Shown one piece after another: positions 17,855-26,739 of a stretch of 64,000 bases of DNA. The notes beneath the pieces are model-generated. The model was given only the letters and a program-made list of their open reading frames with translations. It was not told the DNA's origin and made no database searches. The first letter of the stretch is position 1, and every line of letters starts with the position of its first letter. The position numbers and the translations under genes are program-made. This DNA comes from JAFAGX01 sp035622175 (GTDB taxonomy: Bacteria; Acidobacteriota; Terriglobia; Terriglobales; Acidobacteriaceae), in NCBI GenBank assembly GCA_035622175.1, contig DASPVV010000121.1, positions 19,706 to 83,705 of the forward strand. The letters run 5' to 3'.

Positions 17855-18559
17855 TCACAACGGCGACAGTTCGTCCTCGTGTTCTCGCTGTGTCGGGTGA
17901 GCAAACCTCGCCTCGAGGAAGCGTTTGGCCAGCTCCTGGCCGCCCAGCCCAAAGGCCAGAGCCAGGCCAAACAGCAACGCCCCAAAGATCAGGCCGAAGG
18001 CGATGAGAACCGTCTGTTCCGCCAAGCCGAGCTCCTCAAACGCCATCGACACACTCAGCACGGTGATGAGGATGCGCACCGTCGAACTGATGAGCTTGGG
18101 GGACGGGGACCCGGCATTGACCGCGGCCAACAGGGCGGCGCGGGAAAAGAAGCTGGCCGCCAGCAGGCCGAAGAAGATCAAGCAGACCGCGGCTACCAAT
18201 CGCGGTAAGTACGCAACCAGCTTCGAAATATGGGGTTCGAGACCGACAATGCCCAAAACGTTCACGCCCACCAGGATGAAACCAATCCATGCCACCCAGA
18301 AGACGAACCGGCTTAGCAACTCGGTCGAGGATGGCAGGGCGGTGCGCCGCAGAAATTGGCTGGCTCCGGCATCGTCGGAAAATCGATCGAACTTGACCAA
18401 ACGCAGAATGCTGCGGCAGATAACCTCAATGATCCAGGCGGCCAGACCGCCAATTACTACCGTGATCAGGGTCACCAGCAGTCGGGGCAGAAATTGGGCT
18501 ACACTGCGAACAATTTCTTGCGTGGCCTGGCTTAATTCAACTACGAACTTGTCCCACAT
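17855..18559 (-). CDS. MscS-type membrane protein (conserved TM-helix family)
   Basis: An inner-membrane protein of 234 residues with about five hydrophobic segments: near 22-45 (FLPRLLVTLITVVIGGLAAW), 85-105, 115-140, 160-180 and 190-215. The last contains the glycine-rich LIFGALLFGLALAFGLGGQE, resembling the pore helix of small mechanosensitive channels and CmpX-like proteins. The cytoplasmic beta domain of full MscS is missing, so gating may differ. It begins six bases after the glycosyltransferase stop, at the end of a six-gene minus-strand run. A solute-release role is inferred from that context. Confidence 0.72.
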   Translation of the reverse strand: MWDKFVVELSQATQEIVRSVAQFLPRLLVTLITVVIGGLAAWIIEVICRSILRLVKFDRFSDDAGASQFLRRTALPSSTELLSRFVFWVAWIGFILVGVNVLGIVGLEPHISKLVAYLPRLVAAVCLIFFGLLAASFFSRAALLAAVNAGSPSPKLISSTVRILITVLSVSMAFEELGLAEQTVLIAFGLIFGALLFGLALAFGLGGQELAKRFLEARFAHPTQREHEDELSPL

Positions 18560-18565
18560 ATGACC

Positions 18566-19831
18566 TCACCTCCTGCCGTCCCACAAATCTCCCAGGTACG
18601 GCTTGAACTTCTCAAACGTCAGACACAGAGCTTCGACATTGCGTTCCACTTCCTCCCCTTGGGAGTCACGGTTTTCCGCCAAAAACGTGTAGGCCCTCCC
18701 TCGGTATAGCGGGGCCAAAGCTTGGATGATGTGATCGCGGTTGAGGACTGCGCGGTGATAGGAGGCAGCAAATTCATAGACCGTTTTTACCCATAGCTCA
18801 TCGCAATAACAGAAATCTTGTTCCGCTCGAGAGGCCAGCAGTTGCAACTCCTGGAGGGTGGCTTGGGAAACGATTGAATTCAACAGAGGCGACAGTTCAT
18901 CCACTCCGCTGCGGAACAGATCGTATAAGCGTTTGCGATTGATCCGCAACGGCTCGAGGGTGACCTCGGGCTGACCCCCCAGAACCGGGACAGGCTCGGA
19001 GGAAACGTTCGATCTCCAGGCAGGATAGTGATCCAAGGAGAAAAACAGCGGTCCCACGCCCTCCCGCAGAGCATCCACCACATCGGCGGGTGGATTGTTT
19101 TGTGCCCGGGTCTTGCTGCCGAGCAGCGCCTGCGCCAGTTTGAAGCCGCTGGTGATGGCGGAAATCGTCAGATAGAGCTTCGCCCCGTCCTGCTCTGCCT
19201 CCTCCACCCAACCTTCCTGGCCAAAAAGGTGAGTGGCCAGGCGTCCTGAGAAAGCAAACTCGGAGGGATAAGGTTCCCGGACCTGCTTGGCATACAGGGC
19301 TCGGGTCATGGGGTATACCAGGTTGCGCACCAGCAGTCCATCAAACTTATGGCGGTGGTACACCGGTGTCACCAGGTCAAAATCCTCCTGGACCGGCTGC
19401 AACAAGTGAGCGATCCATTCCGGCTCGATGTTGGTGGAATCGGCGGAAATGACCGCGCACGCCGAACAATGCAGCAAGTCGGCAGCCCCCAGAATGGCAT
19501 AAAGCCCGCGGCCGGAGGTCGGGCCTCCGCCATAGCGCGCACTGATCGAGTGCAGGGTGCGCAAGGCGTGGGGGTTGGCGGCGGGCTGCAGGTCATTGAT
19601 CGAGGCTGCCCGCACCAGCTCTTGCGTGTTGTCCTGTGAACCTCCATCCGCATTGAGGATGACCGCTCGCTGGCGGGGAAAATATTTCACCAGGCCGGCG
19701 CGAACCGCTTGTACGATCTGCCCAATGGTGGCAGCGTCGTTGTATGTAGGCACACCCACGATCAGGTCCACTTCGCCCACATTCATCAACTCATGAAGAA
19801 AATCATCCGTGAGAATGCTTTCCTCGGCCAA
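18566..19831 (-). CDS. glycosyltransferase, candidate glucosylglycerate synthase-type
   Basis: The 421 residues have a GT-A fold N-terminus: VDLIVGVPTYNDAATIGQIV (about 19-38), AVILNADGGSQDNTQEL with the nucleotide-sugar Asp, and AVISADSTNIEPEWI, where DST-like residues replace the usual DxD. PYPSEFAFSGRLA follows near the acceptor site. These resemble GT81/GT2-like enzymes that make glucosylglycerate or its phosphate, a compatible solute. The exact donor and acceptor are not proven by sequence. The gene sits between trehalose synthase (82 bases upstream) and the MscS-like gene, which supports an osmolyte role. Confidence 0.65.
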   Translation of the reverse strand: MAEESILTDDFLHELMNVGEVDLIVGVPTYNDAATIGQIVQAVRAGLVKYFPRQRAVILNADGGSQDNTQELVRAASINDLQPAANPHALRTLHSISARYGGGPTSGRGLYAILGAADLLHCSACAVISADSTNIEPEWIAHLLQPVQEDFDLVTPVYHRHKFDGLLVRNLVYPMTRALYAKQVREPYPSEFAFSGRLATHLFGQEGWVEEAEQDGAKLYLTISAITSGFKLAQALLGSKTRAQNNPPADVVDALREGVGPLFFSLDHYPAWRSNVSSEPVPVLGGQPEVTLEPLRINRKRLYDLFRSGVDELSPLLNSIVSQATLQELQLLASRAEQDFCYCDELWVKTVYEFAASYHRAVLNRDHIIQALAPLYRGRAYTFLAENRDSQGEEVERNVEALCLTFEKFKPYLGDLWDGRR

Positions 19832-19912
19832 CCAAAACCCTCCAAAGCCCCCATCAATCGCAAGTCAGCCCCTAGCTCAGACTCGAGCCTCCGCACCCCT
19901 CGGGGCACGCCT

Positions 19913-21553
19913 TCAGACTCTCCTCAGCCGAAACCAGTAGAACTGGTAGGGTCCCATGGTCAAAAGATACGGCAGATCTCCGATGCGCGGGAAGATATTG
20001 CGACCAAACATCTCAATCAGGATGTTGCCCTTGTAGGCACGTAGATCCAACTCGACCGCCTGGGCGGAATCGGAAAGATTATTCACCGCCAGCATCGTCT
20101 CCTTTCCCAACTTCCGCACATAGGCGAGGACGCGATGATTGGCCGGGTAAAGGAACTCGATCGACCCCCGGCCAAACACGGGACTGGATTTGCGCACCGC
20201 CAGGAGGCGCTTCATCCAGGAGAGCAGCGAGTGTTCGAACCTTTTTTGGGAAGCCACGTTCACCGCCTGGTAGCCGTAGACCGGATTGAGCATGAGGGGG
20301 GAGAAGAGCTTTTCCGGGTCGGCCAAGGAAAATCCCCCGTTCCACCCTCCGTCCCATTGCATCGGAGTGCGCACCCCATTGCGATCCCCCAAATTGACGT
20401 TGTCACCCATGCCGATTTCATCGCCATAATAAATAATGGGAGTACCGGGAAGCGACATCAGCATGCCGTTCATGAGCTCGATTCGCCGGCGGTCGTTGTC
20501 AAGCAGCGGAGCGAGGCGGCGGCGAATCCCGAGATTCAAGCGCATGCTAGGATCACGGGCATATTCGTCGTACATGTAGTCCCGCTCCATATCCGTGACC
20601 ATCTCGAGCGTCAGTTCGTCATGATTGCGAAGAAACAGACACCACTGGCAAGTCGGCGGAATCCCCGGGGTGCGCTGCAGGATTTCAGTGATCGGCTTGC
20701 GGTCCTCGAGCTTTAACCCCATAAACATCCGGGGCATGAGGGGGAAGTGGAAAGCCATGTGGAACTCGTCGCCCAAGCTGAAATAAGGACCTAGATCCTC
20801 CGGCCACTGGTTGGCTTCGGCGAGAAACATCTTCCCCGGAAACTCCCGATCCAGGCGCGCGCGGTAGTCTTTGAGCACGGCGTGGGTCTCGGCCAGATTC
20901 TCGCAATTGGTGCCCTCCCTTTCAATCAGATAGGGGACAGCATCCAGCCGGAACCCATCGACTCCCATGCGCAGCCAAAAGCGCATCACCTCCCACATCT
21001 CCTCCCGAACGGCAGGGTTGTCGTAATTAAGATCGGGCTGATGGCTGAAGAAGCGATGCCAGTAATACTGCTTCGAAACCGGGTCCCAGGCCCAGTTGGA
21101 GAGCTCCGTGTCCAAAAATATGATGCGCGTCCCCTGATATCGGGTATCCGTGTCACTCCACACATACCAGTCTCGGCGCGGGTTATCGCGGGAGCTTCGC
21201 GATTGTTGAAACCAGGCGTGCTGATCGGAAGTATGATTCAGCACCATCTCGATCACGACCCGGATGCCGCGAGCATGCGCCGCCTCGAGAAAACCCTTGA
21301 AATCGTCGAGCGTGCCGTAACTGGGATGAACCGAGCGGTAATCCGAGATGTCGTACCCGTCATCCCGCAGGGGAGAGGGAAAAAACGGCATGAGCCAAAG
21401 CGTGTTGATGCCGAGGTCTTGGAGATAGTCGAGCTTCTGGGCCAGCCCGAGAAAATCCCCAATCCCATCGCCCGAACTATCCTGAAAGGACCGCACGTGG
21501 ACCTGATAAATGAGTGCGTCCTTGTACCACTGTGGGTCTTGCGAAAGCGGCAC
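19913..21553 (-). CDS. treS: trehalose synthase (GH13, maltose-trehalose isomerase type)
   Basis: An intracellular enzyme that interconverts maltose and trehalose. The barrel motifs are all present: YKDALIYQVHVRSFQDSSGD, MVLNHTSDQH, DGFRLDAVPYL (nucleophile Asp), FLAEANQWPEDL (acid/base Glu) and LRNHDELTLEM. GMGDNVNLGDRNGVRTPMQW is typical of TreS. The frame is open up to a TTG at 21628, but the N-terminal alignment favours the GTG at 21553, with GGGG just before it; the start is uncertain. The gene follows the sigma factor closely and precedes the glycosyltransferase. No maltokinase domain is fused, unlike some TreS proteins. Confidence 0.87.
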   Translation of the reverse strand: MPLSQDPQWYKDALIYQVHVRSFQDSSGDGIGDFLGLAQKLDYLQDLGINTLWLMPFFPSPLRDDGYDISDYRSVHPSYGTLDDFKGFLEAAHARGIRVVIEMVLNHTSDQHAWFQQSRSSRDNPRRDWYVWSDTDTRYQGTRIIFLDTELSNWAWDPVSKQYYWHRFFSHQPDLNYDNPAVREEMWEVMRFWLRMGVDGFRLDAVPYLIEREGTNCENLAETHAVLKDYRARLDREFPGKMFLAEANQWPEDLGPYFSLGDEFHMAFHFPLMPRMFMGLKLEDRKPITEILQRTPGIPPTCQWCLFLRNHDELTLEMVTDMERDYMYDEYARDPSMRLNLGIRRRLAPLLDNDRRRIELMNGMLMSLPGTPIIYYGDEIGMGDNVNLGDRNGVRTPMQWDGGWNGGFSLADPEKLFSPLMLNPVYGYQAVNVASQKRFEHSLLSWMKRLLAVRKSSPVFGRGSIEFLYPANHRVLAYVRKLGKETMLAVNNLSDSAQAVELDLRAYKGNILIEMFGRNIFPRIGDLPYLLTMGPYQFYWFRLRRV

Positions 21554-21639
21554 GAGTACCCCAAGGCGAAGACAACAAGCAATGCAAGATTTTTTACCAG
21601 TATAGCTTGAAGGCGGCTCTGGCCCCAACCGAGACAGGC

Positions 21640-22269
21640 TTAGCGGAATTCAGCGAGTTCGGTGCGCAACTTGTGGGTGGCGCGGAAGAGCGTGTTCTTA
21701 ATGGTTCCTTCGCTGGTATGCAGAATGCCGGCCACGGTTCGCAGCCGTAACCCGTGGTAATGCTTGAGTTCAAAGACCATCCGTTCGCGCGGCGAGAGCC
21801 TCTCCATCGCCCGCCGAATTGAGCCTCGCAATTCCCGACTCATCATATTTCGCTCCGGGCTCACGGCGGCACGTTGATCGGCGATACGGTCGAGGATGGG
21901 CTCTTGCTCTCCGTCGTAGGATACCGTGGCCGTCAGGTCGCGGGCCCGCGCCGCGCGCTTGCGCAGATGATCGAGACAGAGGTTCGTCACAATGCGGTAG
22001 ATCCAGGTGTAAAAGGAGCACTCGAAACGAAAGCTGCTCAGATTGACATAGGCACGCAGAAACGCCTCCTGGAACACATCCTGCCCATCTTCTCTCGAGC
22101 CGGTGAGGTGGACGGCAAGCCGCAGGACGGCCCGGTCGTACTGGCGCACCAGCTCTTCGAAGGCGCCGGCATTCCCCAGTTGCGCCTGGCGGATCAGCCA
22201 CGAGTTGTCCACACGGCCCGAGTTCGTCCACTCGCGCTCGCCGCCTCCAAGCGGTAATGCGTTTTCCAC
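21640..22269 (-). CDS. ECF-type sigma-70 factor
   Basis: The protein has 209 residues. Region 2 (about 30-100) has FEELVRQYDRAVLRLAVHLT, GQDVFQEAFLRAYVNLSSF and FYTWIYRIVTNLCLDHLRK. Region 4 (about 148-200) has LSPRERMVFELKHYHGLRLRTVA followed by EGTIKNTLFRATHKLR, a normal helix-turn-helix. No anti-sigma gene is adjacent. Instead it starts 15 bases after the response-regulator stop and is followed at once by treS, suggesting its amount is set by the upstream two-component pair. Confidence 0.9.
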   Translation of the reverse strand: MENALPLGGGEREWTNSGRVDNSWLIRQAQLGNAGAFEELVRQYDRAVLRLAVHLTGSREDGQDVFQEAFLRAYVNLSSFRFECSFYTWIYRIVTNLCLDHLRKRAARARDLTATVSYDGEQEPILDRIADQRAAVSPERNMMSRELRGSIRRAMERLSPRERMVFELKHYHGLRLRTVAGILHTSEGTIKNTLFRATHKLRTELAEFR

Positions 22270-22284
22270 TCGTCCTCCTGCCTT

Positions 22285-22965
22285 TCAACCGACAAACTTA
22301 TATCCCGTGCCGTGCACGGTTAAGATGAAGCGCGGCTCATCGGGCTTGGGTTCAACTTTCTGCCGCAGCCGCACGATATGAGCGTCCACCGTGCGGGTCG
22401 TGGGAAAATGCGCATAGCCCCAGACTTCTTCGAGCAACCGATCTCGGCTTAAAGTCTCCCCCGGATGGTGAAGAAAATATTTCAAGAGCTCGAATTCCTT
22501 GGATGAGAAGTCCACTTCCTTGCCCCGCTTCGAAACCCGGCAACTGCGCAGGTTGACCTCCACCTCGCCGAACGCATACTGCTCCGCCGGCCGCGCACTG
22601 ATCCCGGCGCGCCGCAGCACAGCCTTCACCCGCGCCAACAATTCCCGAATGGAAAAGGGCTTGGTGATGTAGTCGTCCGCGCCCAACTCGAGCCCCACGA
22701 CCTTGTCCACCTCCTGCCCACGGGCAGTGAGCATGATGACCGGAATGGCGGGCTTCTTGGCCTTGAGCTGCTTGCACACGTCCAGTCCCGACATGCGCGG
22801 CATCATGACATCCAGAATCACCAGATCCGGACCCTCACTGAGCGCCCGCTCCAGTCCGGACACCCCGTCGAGAGCACTGATGACTTGATAGCCTTCGAAT
22901 TCGAAGTTGTCGCGCAGCCCAGCCACCATATTGGGCTCGTCCTCGACAATCAGGATCTTGGCCAT
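22285..22965 (-). CDS. OmpR/PhoB-family response regulator
   Basis: The 226 residues form a receiver domain (1-120) with E8-D9 of LIVEDEPNM, phosphoacceptor D52 in DLVILDVMMP, Thr in IMLTARG and Lys in DYITKPF. A winged-helix domain follows (about 130-225), with DFSSKEFELLKYFLHHPGE, LSRDRLLEEVWG and RTVDAHIVRLRQKVE. The gene starts 18 bases after the histidine kinase stop, so the two form a normal pair. Confidence 0.93.
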   Translation of the reverse strand: MAKILIVEDEPNMVAGLRDNFEFEGYQVISALDGVSGLERALSEGPDLVILDVMMPRMSGLDVCKQLKAKKPAIPVIMLTARGQEVDKVVGLELGADDYITKPFSIRELLARVKAVLRRAGISARPAEQYAFGEVEVNLRSCRVSKRGKEVDFSSKEFELLKYFLHHPGETLSRDRLLEEVWGYAHFPTTRTVDAHIVRLRQKVEPKPDEPRFILTVHGTGYKFVG

Positions 22966-22983
22966 GACTCCAATTTCTCCAAA

Positions 22984-24651
22984 TCAGTTTGCAACCGCTT
23001 GTTTTGCCTCCGCGGAGCGAGCGACCGGTAAGCAAATGGTGAATTTGCTTCCTCGTCCCGGGACGCTGTCGACCAGAACCTCGCCGCCGTGCGCCTCGAC
23101 GACGTGGCGCACCAGCGAAAGTCCCAACCCGCTCCCTTTGGTGTTGTGGACCAGGGGATCGCCGACGCGGTAGAACTTCTCGAAAATCTTCGGCTGCTCA
23201 TCGAGCGGAATGCCGATTCCATGGTCCACCACTTCGAGCTTCACCGACCCGTTGTCGCAAAACAGATTCACGCCGATGAACTTGCGGTCTTGGGAGTACT
23301 TCAGCGCGTTATTGACCAGGTTCAACAGGGAACGGGCCAGGGCTTCGCGATCCACGCGTAGCCGGGGCACAGCTTCGGCGATTCGCTCCTCAAAAGAGAA
23401 TCCGTTCTGTTCAATCTGGTAGCGGTAGGACTCGAGCGTGTTGCGCACGAGCTCGCTTACATCGGTCTCGCGAAAATCGTACTCTTTCCTGCCCGCCTCG
23501 ATGCGGGAGAAGTCGAGGATGTTATTGATCAAAGCCGTGAGGCGCTCGCTCTCCTTGCGAATGATGGAATAGTACTCGTGACACTTGGCCTCGGATTTCA
23601 GCCGGCCGAGCTCGAGGGTTTCCGCATACAAGCGAATGAGGGAAAGCGGGGTCCGCAGCTCGTGGGAAACATTCGAGACAAAATCCGACTTCAGACGGGC
23701 GAGGGCAAGCTCTCGGGAGATGTTGCGGTGGGTCAAGATAATACCCGCGGCCAAGAGAAGAGCCAGCCCGGCCAAAATCATAAAATCGTTGCGCACGAAG
23801 CGGTGCTCGAGAGCGGCCAGCGTGGTTCCCCGTACCTTGATGGCCAGGGTCAGCCCGGGAAATGCCCCTTCCATGTTGCGTTCGACCTCGGGATACCCTC
23901 CGTCCCAGCCGAGCGAAGCGGCCAGGGGAGCCGATTCGTTCTTGGAGTGAATCATCATGACCACGTGGCTCCTCTCCCCTTGTTCCTCGTGGTGGCTCAG
24001 GACCTCATCGAGCATCTCGGGAAAGAACGTATCGTGGAGGTATTCGGCATCGAAAACCAACCCGGCAATGGCGGTCGTGCCGCCGTGACTGTCTCCCGTC
24101 AGAAACAACCCCGCCGACTGATACATGCGCTTGTCGCCGCGTGGCGCCCAGTTCTGAAAGAAGTGATAGTGTTCCCCGTTTTTCGACATTTCCTCGAGCT
24201 GTCTGACTAGGTCCTTGTACTCCACCGGCATCCATCCGTTCACCATGCTCGAGAAGTTTTCGGCTTCTTCGCGAAACAAAGGATCCTTCAGCCGATCTTT
24301 TTGCGAACGGAGCACGAAGCCGGTGTCTGGGTCATAGACGAACACGTGGGCAAGATAGGCGTGCGCCGCCAGGATCCGATCCAGGGTTTCCGCACAAGCG
24401 TCGCCGGCGGGAGGGATCTCGTTTCTCACCTCATCCGCCAATTCGTAGGCACGGTGATTGATCTGTTTCTCCGAGATCTTGAGGACTTGGTTGAATTCTC
24501 TCTGGAAAGCCGCTTGCACGCCCTTATCGCGCTCGATCCGGTTCAAATACATGACGCCCAACAGGACCAGTACGGCGGCCGGCAACACCACGGCGAGCTC
24601 TAAAGTGAGCATCAGCCGGGTACGCTCGTTCCACCGCCCCTTCAACGTCAT
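22984..24651 (-). CDS. sensor histidine kinase
   Basis: A membrane kinase of 555 residues. Helix 1 (about 14-35) and helix 2 (about 288-308, LAGLALLLAAGIIL) flank a 250-residue extracytoplasmic domain that is not a recognised named sensor fold. The kinase core has the H-box SHELRTPLSLIRLYAETLE with H330, the N-box LLNLVNNALKYSQD, and the G-boxes DHGIGIP and GSGLGLSLVRHVVE. It is the first gene of the minus-strand unit leading to the osmolyte genes, so an envelope or osmotic stimulus is plausible but inferred. Confidence 0.93.
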   Translation of the reverse strand: MTLKGRWNERTRLMLTLELAVVLPAAVLVLLGVMYLNRIERDKGVQAAFQREFNQVLKISEKQINHRAYELADEVRNEIPPAGDACAETLDRILAAHAYLAHVFVYDPDTGFVLRSQKDRLKDPLFREEAENFSSMVNGWMPVEYKDLVRQLEEMSKNGEHYHFFQNWAPRGDKRMYQSAGLFLTGDSHGGTTAIAGLVFDAEYLHDTFFPEMLDEVLSHHEEQGERSHVVMMIHSKNESAPLAASLGWDGGYPEVERNMEGAFPGLTLAIKVRGTTLAALEHRFVRNDFMILAGLALLLAAGIILTHRNISRELALARLKSDFVSNVSHELRTPLSLIRLYAETLELGRLKSEAKCHEYYSIIRKESERLTALINNILDFSRIEAGRKEYDFRETDVSELVRNTLESYRYQIEQNGFSFEERIAEAVPRLRVDREALARSLLNLVNNALKYSQDRKFIGVNLFCDNGSVKLEVVDHGIGIPLDEQPKIFEKFYRVGDPLVHNTKGSGLGLSLVRHVVEAHGGEVLVDSVPGRGSKFTICLPVARSAEAKQAVAN

Positions 24652-24908
24652 CGAAGTCTCCGATCCCGCCTGCGGGCCGTCAACCCAACATAGTCAATTG
24701 CCGACTGGGAGGTGTCAATGGAGGGTAAAAACAGGTAAAAAGTTGTGAATCGGGTTGCCCTCCGTCGAGCAGACGGCACCCGGCAAAATGTAAGATAAGA
24801 ACGGATCCACCGCCCAGGCCAGCTAGCCCAAAGGCCCGATTGCCATTCCCATCTCCGACGCTTACAATCCTTGGTTATCAAACCCAGTGCGGCGCGCCAC
24901 GAGGATGA

Positions 24909-25442
24909 TTGAGAAAAGTCATTGCCATTTATCCTGGCTCGTTTGATCCCCCGACCAACGGTCATTTGGATCTGATTGAGCGGGGGAGCAAGATCTTCGA
25001 TCGACTGATCGTGGCAATTCTTCGCAATCTGGACAAAGCCCCCTTGTTCGCCCTGTCCGAGCGGGCTTTGATGCTCGAGGCCATGACCGAGGACTTCAGC
25101 AACGTGCGGGTGGATATTTTCGATGGCCTGACCGTCGATTATGCGGCGAAAGTCAAGGCCGGAGCGGTGCTGCGCGGCATTCGGGCGATTAGTGACTACG
25201 AATACGAGTTACAGATGGCTCTGATGAACCGTAGATTGCAGCCCAACCTAGAAACCGTATTTATGATGCCGGCGGAGCAATACTCGTACCTCAGTTCCCG
25301 ATTGGTGCGAGAAGTGGCGCAGTTAGGCGGATCGATCCAGGGCCTGGTCCCCGACCTGGTCGAGCAGCGGCTGCGGGAAAAGCTCGATCCTGCCGTGAAG
25401 TTGCAGCATGCAAGAGATCTCAAACCGAGGAAACGAGGATGA
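24909..25442 (+). CDS. coaD: phosphopantetheine adenylyltransferase
   Basis: Catalyses the fourth step of coenzyme A synthesis. The 177 residues include the nucleotidyltransferase motif YPGSFDPPTNGHLDLIERG (TNGH) near the N-terminus, LRGIRAISDYEYELQMALMN in the centre and YSYLSSRLVREVAQLGG near 125-141. The start is TTG with GAGG four bases upstream. No ATG is in frame at that position, because the nearby ATG at 24905 is out of frame. The stop overlaps the start of the aminotransferase (ATGA), so the two are translationally coupled. Confidence 0.95.
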   Translation: MRKVIAIYPGSFDPPTNGHLDLIERGSKIFDRLIVAILRNLDKAPLFALSERALMLEAMTEDFSNVRVDIFDGLTVDYAAKVKAGAVLRGIRAISDYEYELQMALMNRRLQPNLETVFMMPAEQYSYLSSRLVREVAQLGGSIQGLVPDLVEQRLREKLDPAVKLQHARDLKPRKRG

Positions 25443-26638
25443 CCAGTACCGTCGCTGCCCCCAGCTTCCGACTGACTGACCGCATCAACCGCATTGAACC
25501 TTCGGCGACGCTTGCGGTGGTAAATGAAGCGGACAAGCTGCGACAGCAGGGCATCGACGTAGTGGACTTTGGCGCGGGCGAGCCCCATTTCCCGACCCCC
25601 CAGCACATCAAGGATGCCGCCATCGTCGCGATTCAAAGTAACTTCAGCAAATATACTCCGGTGGGCGGCACCTCGGAGCTGCGCGATGCGATTGTCGATC
25701 GCCATGCCGTGGATTTTGATTCCGCTTACCGGCGCGAAGAGGTGCTCGCTTGCGTCGGCGGCAAGCATGCCATCTTTAATGCCATCCAAGTGCTCGTCGA
25801 CCACGGCGACGAAGTGATTCTTCCCGTGCCCTACTGGGTTTCCTTTAAGGATATCGTTCGCTACGCCGGAGGAGATTGCGTTCTCGTCGAAGCCGACGAG
25901 AAGCAGTCTTTCCGCGTCACGGCGGCGATGATCGAGCGCCGGCTGACGGCCCGCACCAAGCTGATCATTCTGAACTCGCCCGCGAATCCATCGGGCGCGG
26001 TCATGTCCCCGGAAGACATGGGCGAGGTCGTGCGCCTGGCGCACGAACGCGGCATCTGGGTCCTGTCCGACGAGTGCTACGTGTACCTGAACTACACCGA
26101 GCGACGATTCTCCGTGGGCTCGCTGCGGGACTTGCGAGAGCGGGTGGTGATCGTCGGATCGCTGTCGAAAACCTATGCCATGACGGGCTGGCGCTTAGGC
26201 TACGCCTTGGCTCCGGCGGCAATTGCGGGCGCCATGCAAAAGCTGCAAAGCCAATCGACCTCGAACCCCACATCCCTGGTGCAGAAAGCGGCCGTGGCGG
26301 CCTTGAAGGGTGGGCAGGAGTGCGTCGCCGACATGCGAGCCGAATACATCAAACTGCGAGACCATGTGGTCGACGGCCTACGGTCCATTCCCGGGATCAC
26401 CTGCACCTTGCCCCAGGGTGCCTTCTATGCCTATCCCAATGTGTCTTCCGTCTTGGGCCGCGGCGCCATTCGGTCGGCTTCGGAGCTGGCCGGCAGGCTC
26501 CTGCGGGAAGCTCATGTCGCCACCGTGCCGGGGGAGGGATTCGGTACCAGCCATCATCTTCGCGTATCCTATGCGACCTCGATAGCGGAGCTGGACCGCG
26601 GTCTGGAGCGTATGCGCAAGTTTCTGGCGGCCCTCTAG
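25439..26638 (+). CDS. class I/II aminotransferase (aspartate or prephenate aminotransferase-like)
   Basis: A PLP enzyme of 399 residues from the I-gamma (Thermus-type) aspartate aminotransferase group: DFGAGEPHFPTPQHIKDAA, YTPVGGTSELRDAI, NSPANPSGAVMSPEDM, DECYVYLNY, the Schiff-base Lys K244 in GSLSKTYAMTGWRLGY, and the C-terminal Arg in HHLRVSYATS. Members transaminate aspartate and sometimes prephenate, which would link to the chorismate pathway encoded earlier; specificity cannot be read here. The ATG overlaps the coaD stop by four bases. Confidence 0.92.
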   Translation: MTSTVAAPSFRLTDRINRIEPSATLAVVNEADKLRQQGIDVVDFGAGEPHFPTPQHIKDAAIVAIQSNFSKYTPVGGTSELRDAIVDRHAVDFDSAYRREEVLACVGGKHAIFNAIQVLVDHGDEVILPVPYWVSFKDIVRYAGGDCVLVEADEKQSFRVTAAMIERRLTARTKLIILNSPANPSGAVMSPEDMGEVVRLAHERGIWVLSDECYVYLNYTERRFSVGSLRDLRERVVIVGSLSKTYAMTGWRLGYALAPAAIAGAMQKLQSQSTSNPTSLVQKAAVAALKGGQECVADMRAEYIKLRDHVVDGLRSIPGITCTLPQGAFYAYPNVSSVLGRGAIRSASELAGRLLREAHVATVPGEGFGTSHHLRVSYATSIAELDRGLERMRKFLAAL

Positions 26639-26739
26639 AACTGCCTCTAGGGTTTCCCGACCTCGGTATCGATCGCAGCGGGGCAATCGCCGAGCCGGTC
26701 ACGTCCCGCTCCGGTTGACGACTCCGCTGAAAAACGTCC

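Noticed and set aside
17392..17985. A 197-codon minus-strand frame between the MscS-like and S41-like genes
   Set aside because: Arg/Leu/Ser-rich, overlaps the MscS-like gene, no ribosome site or domain.
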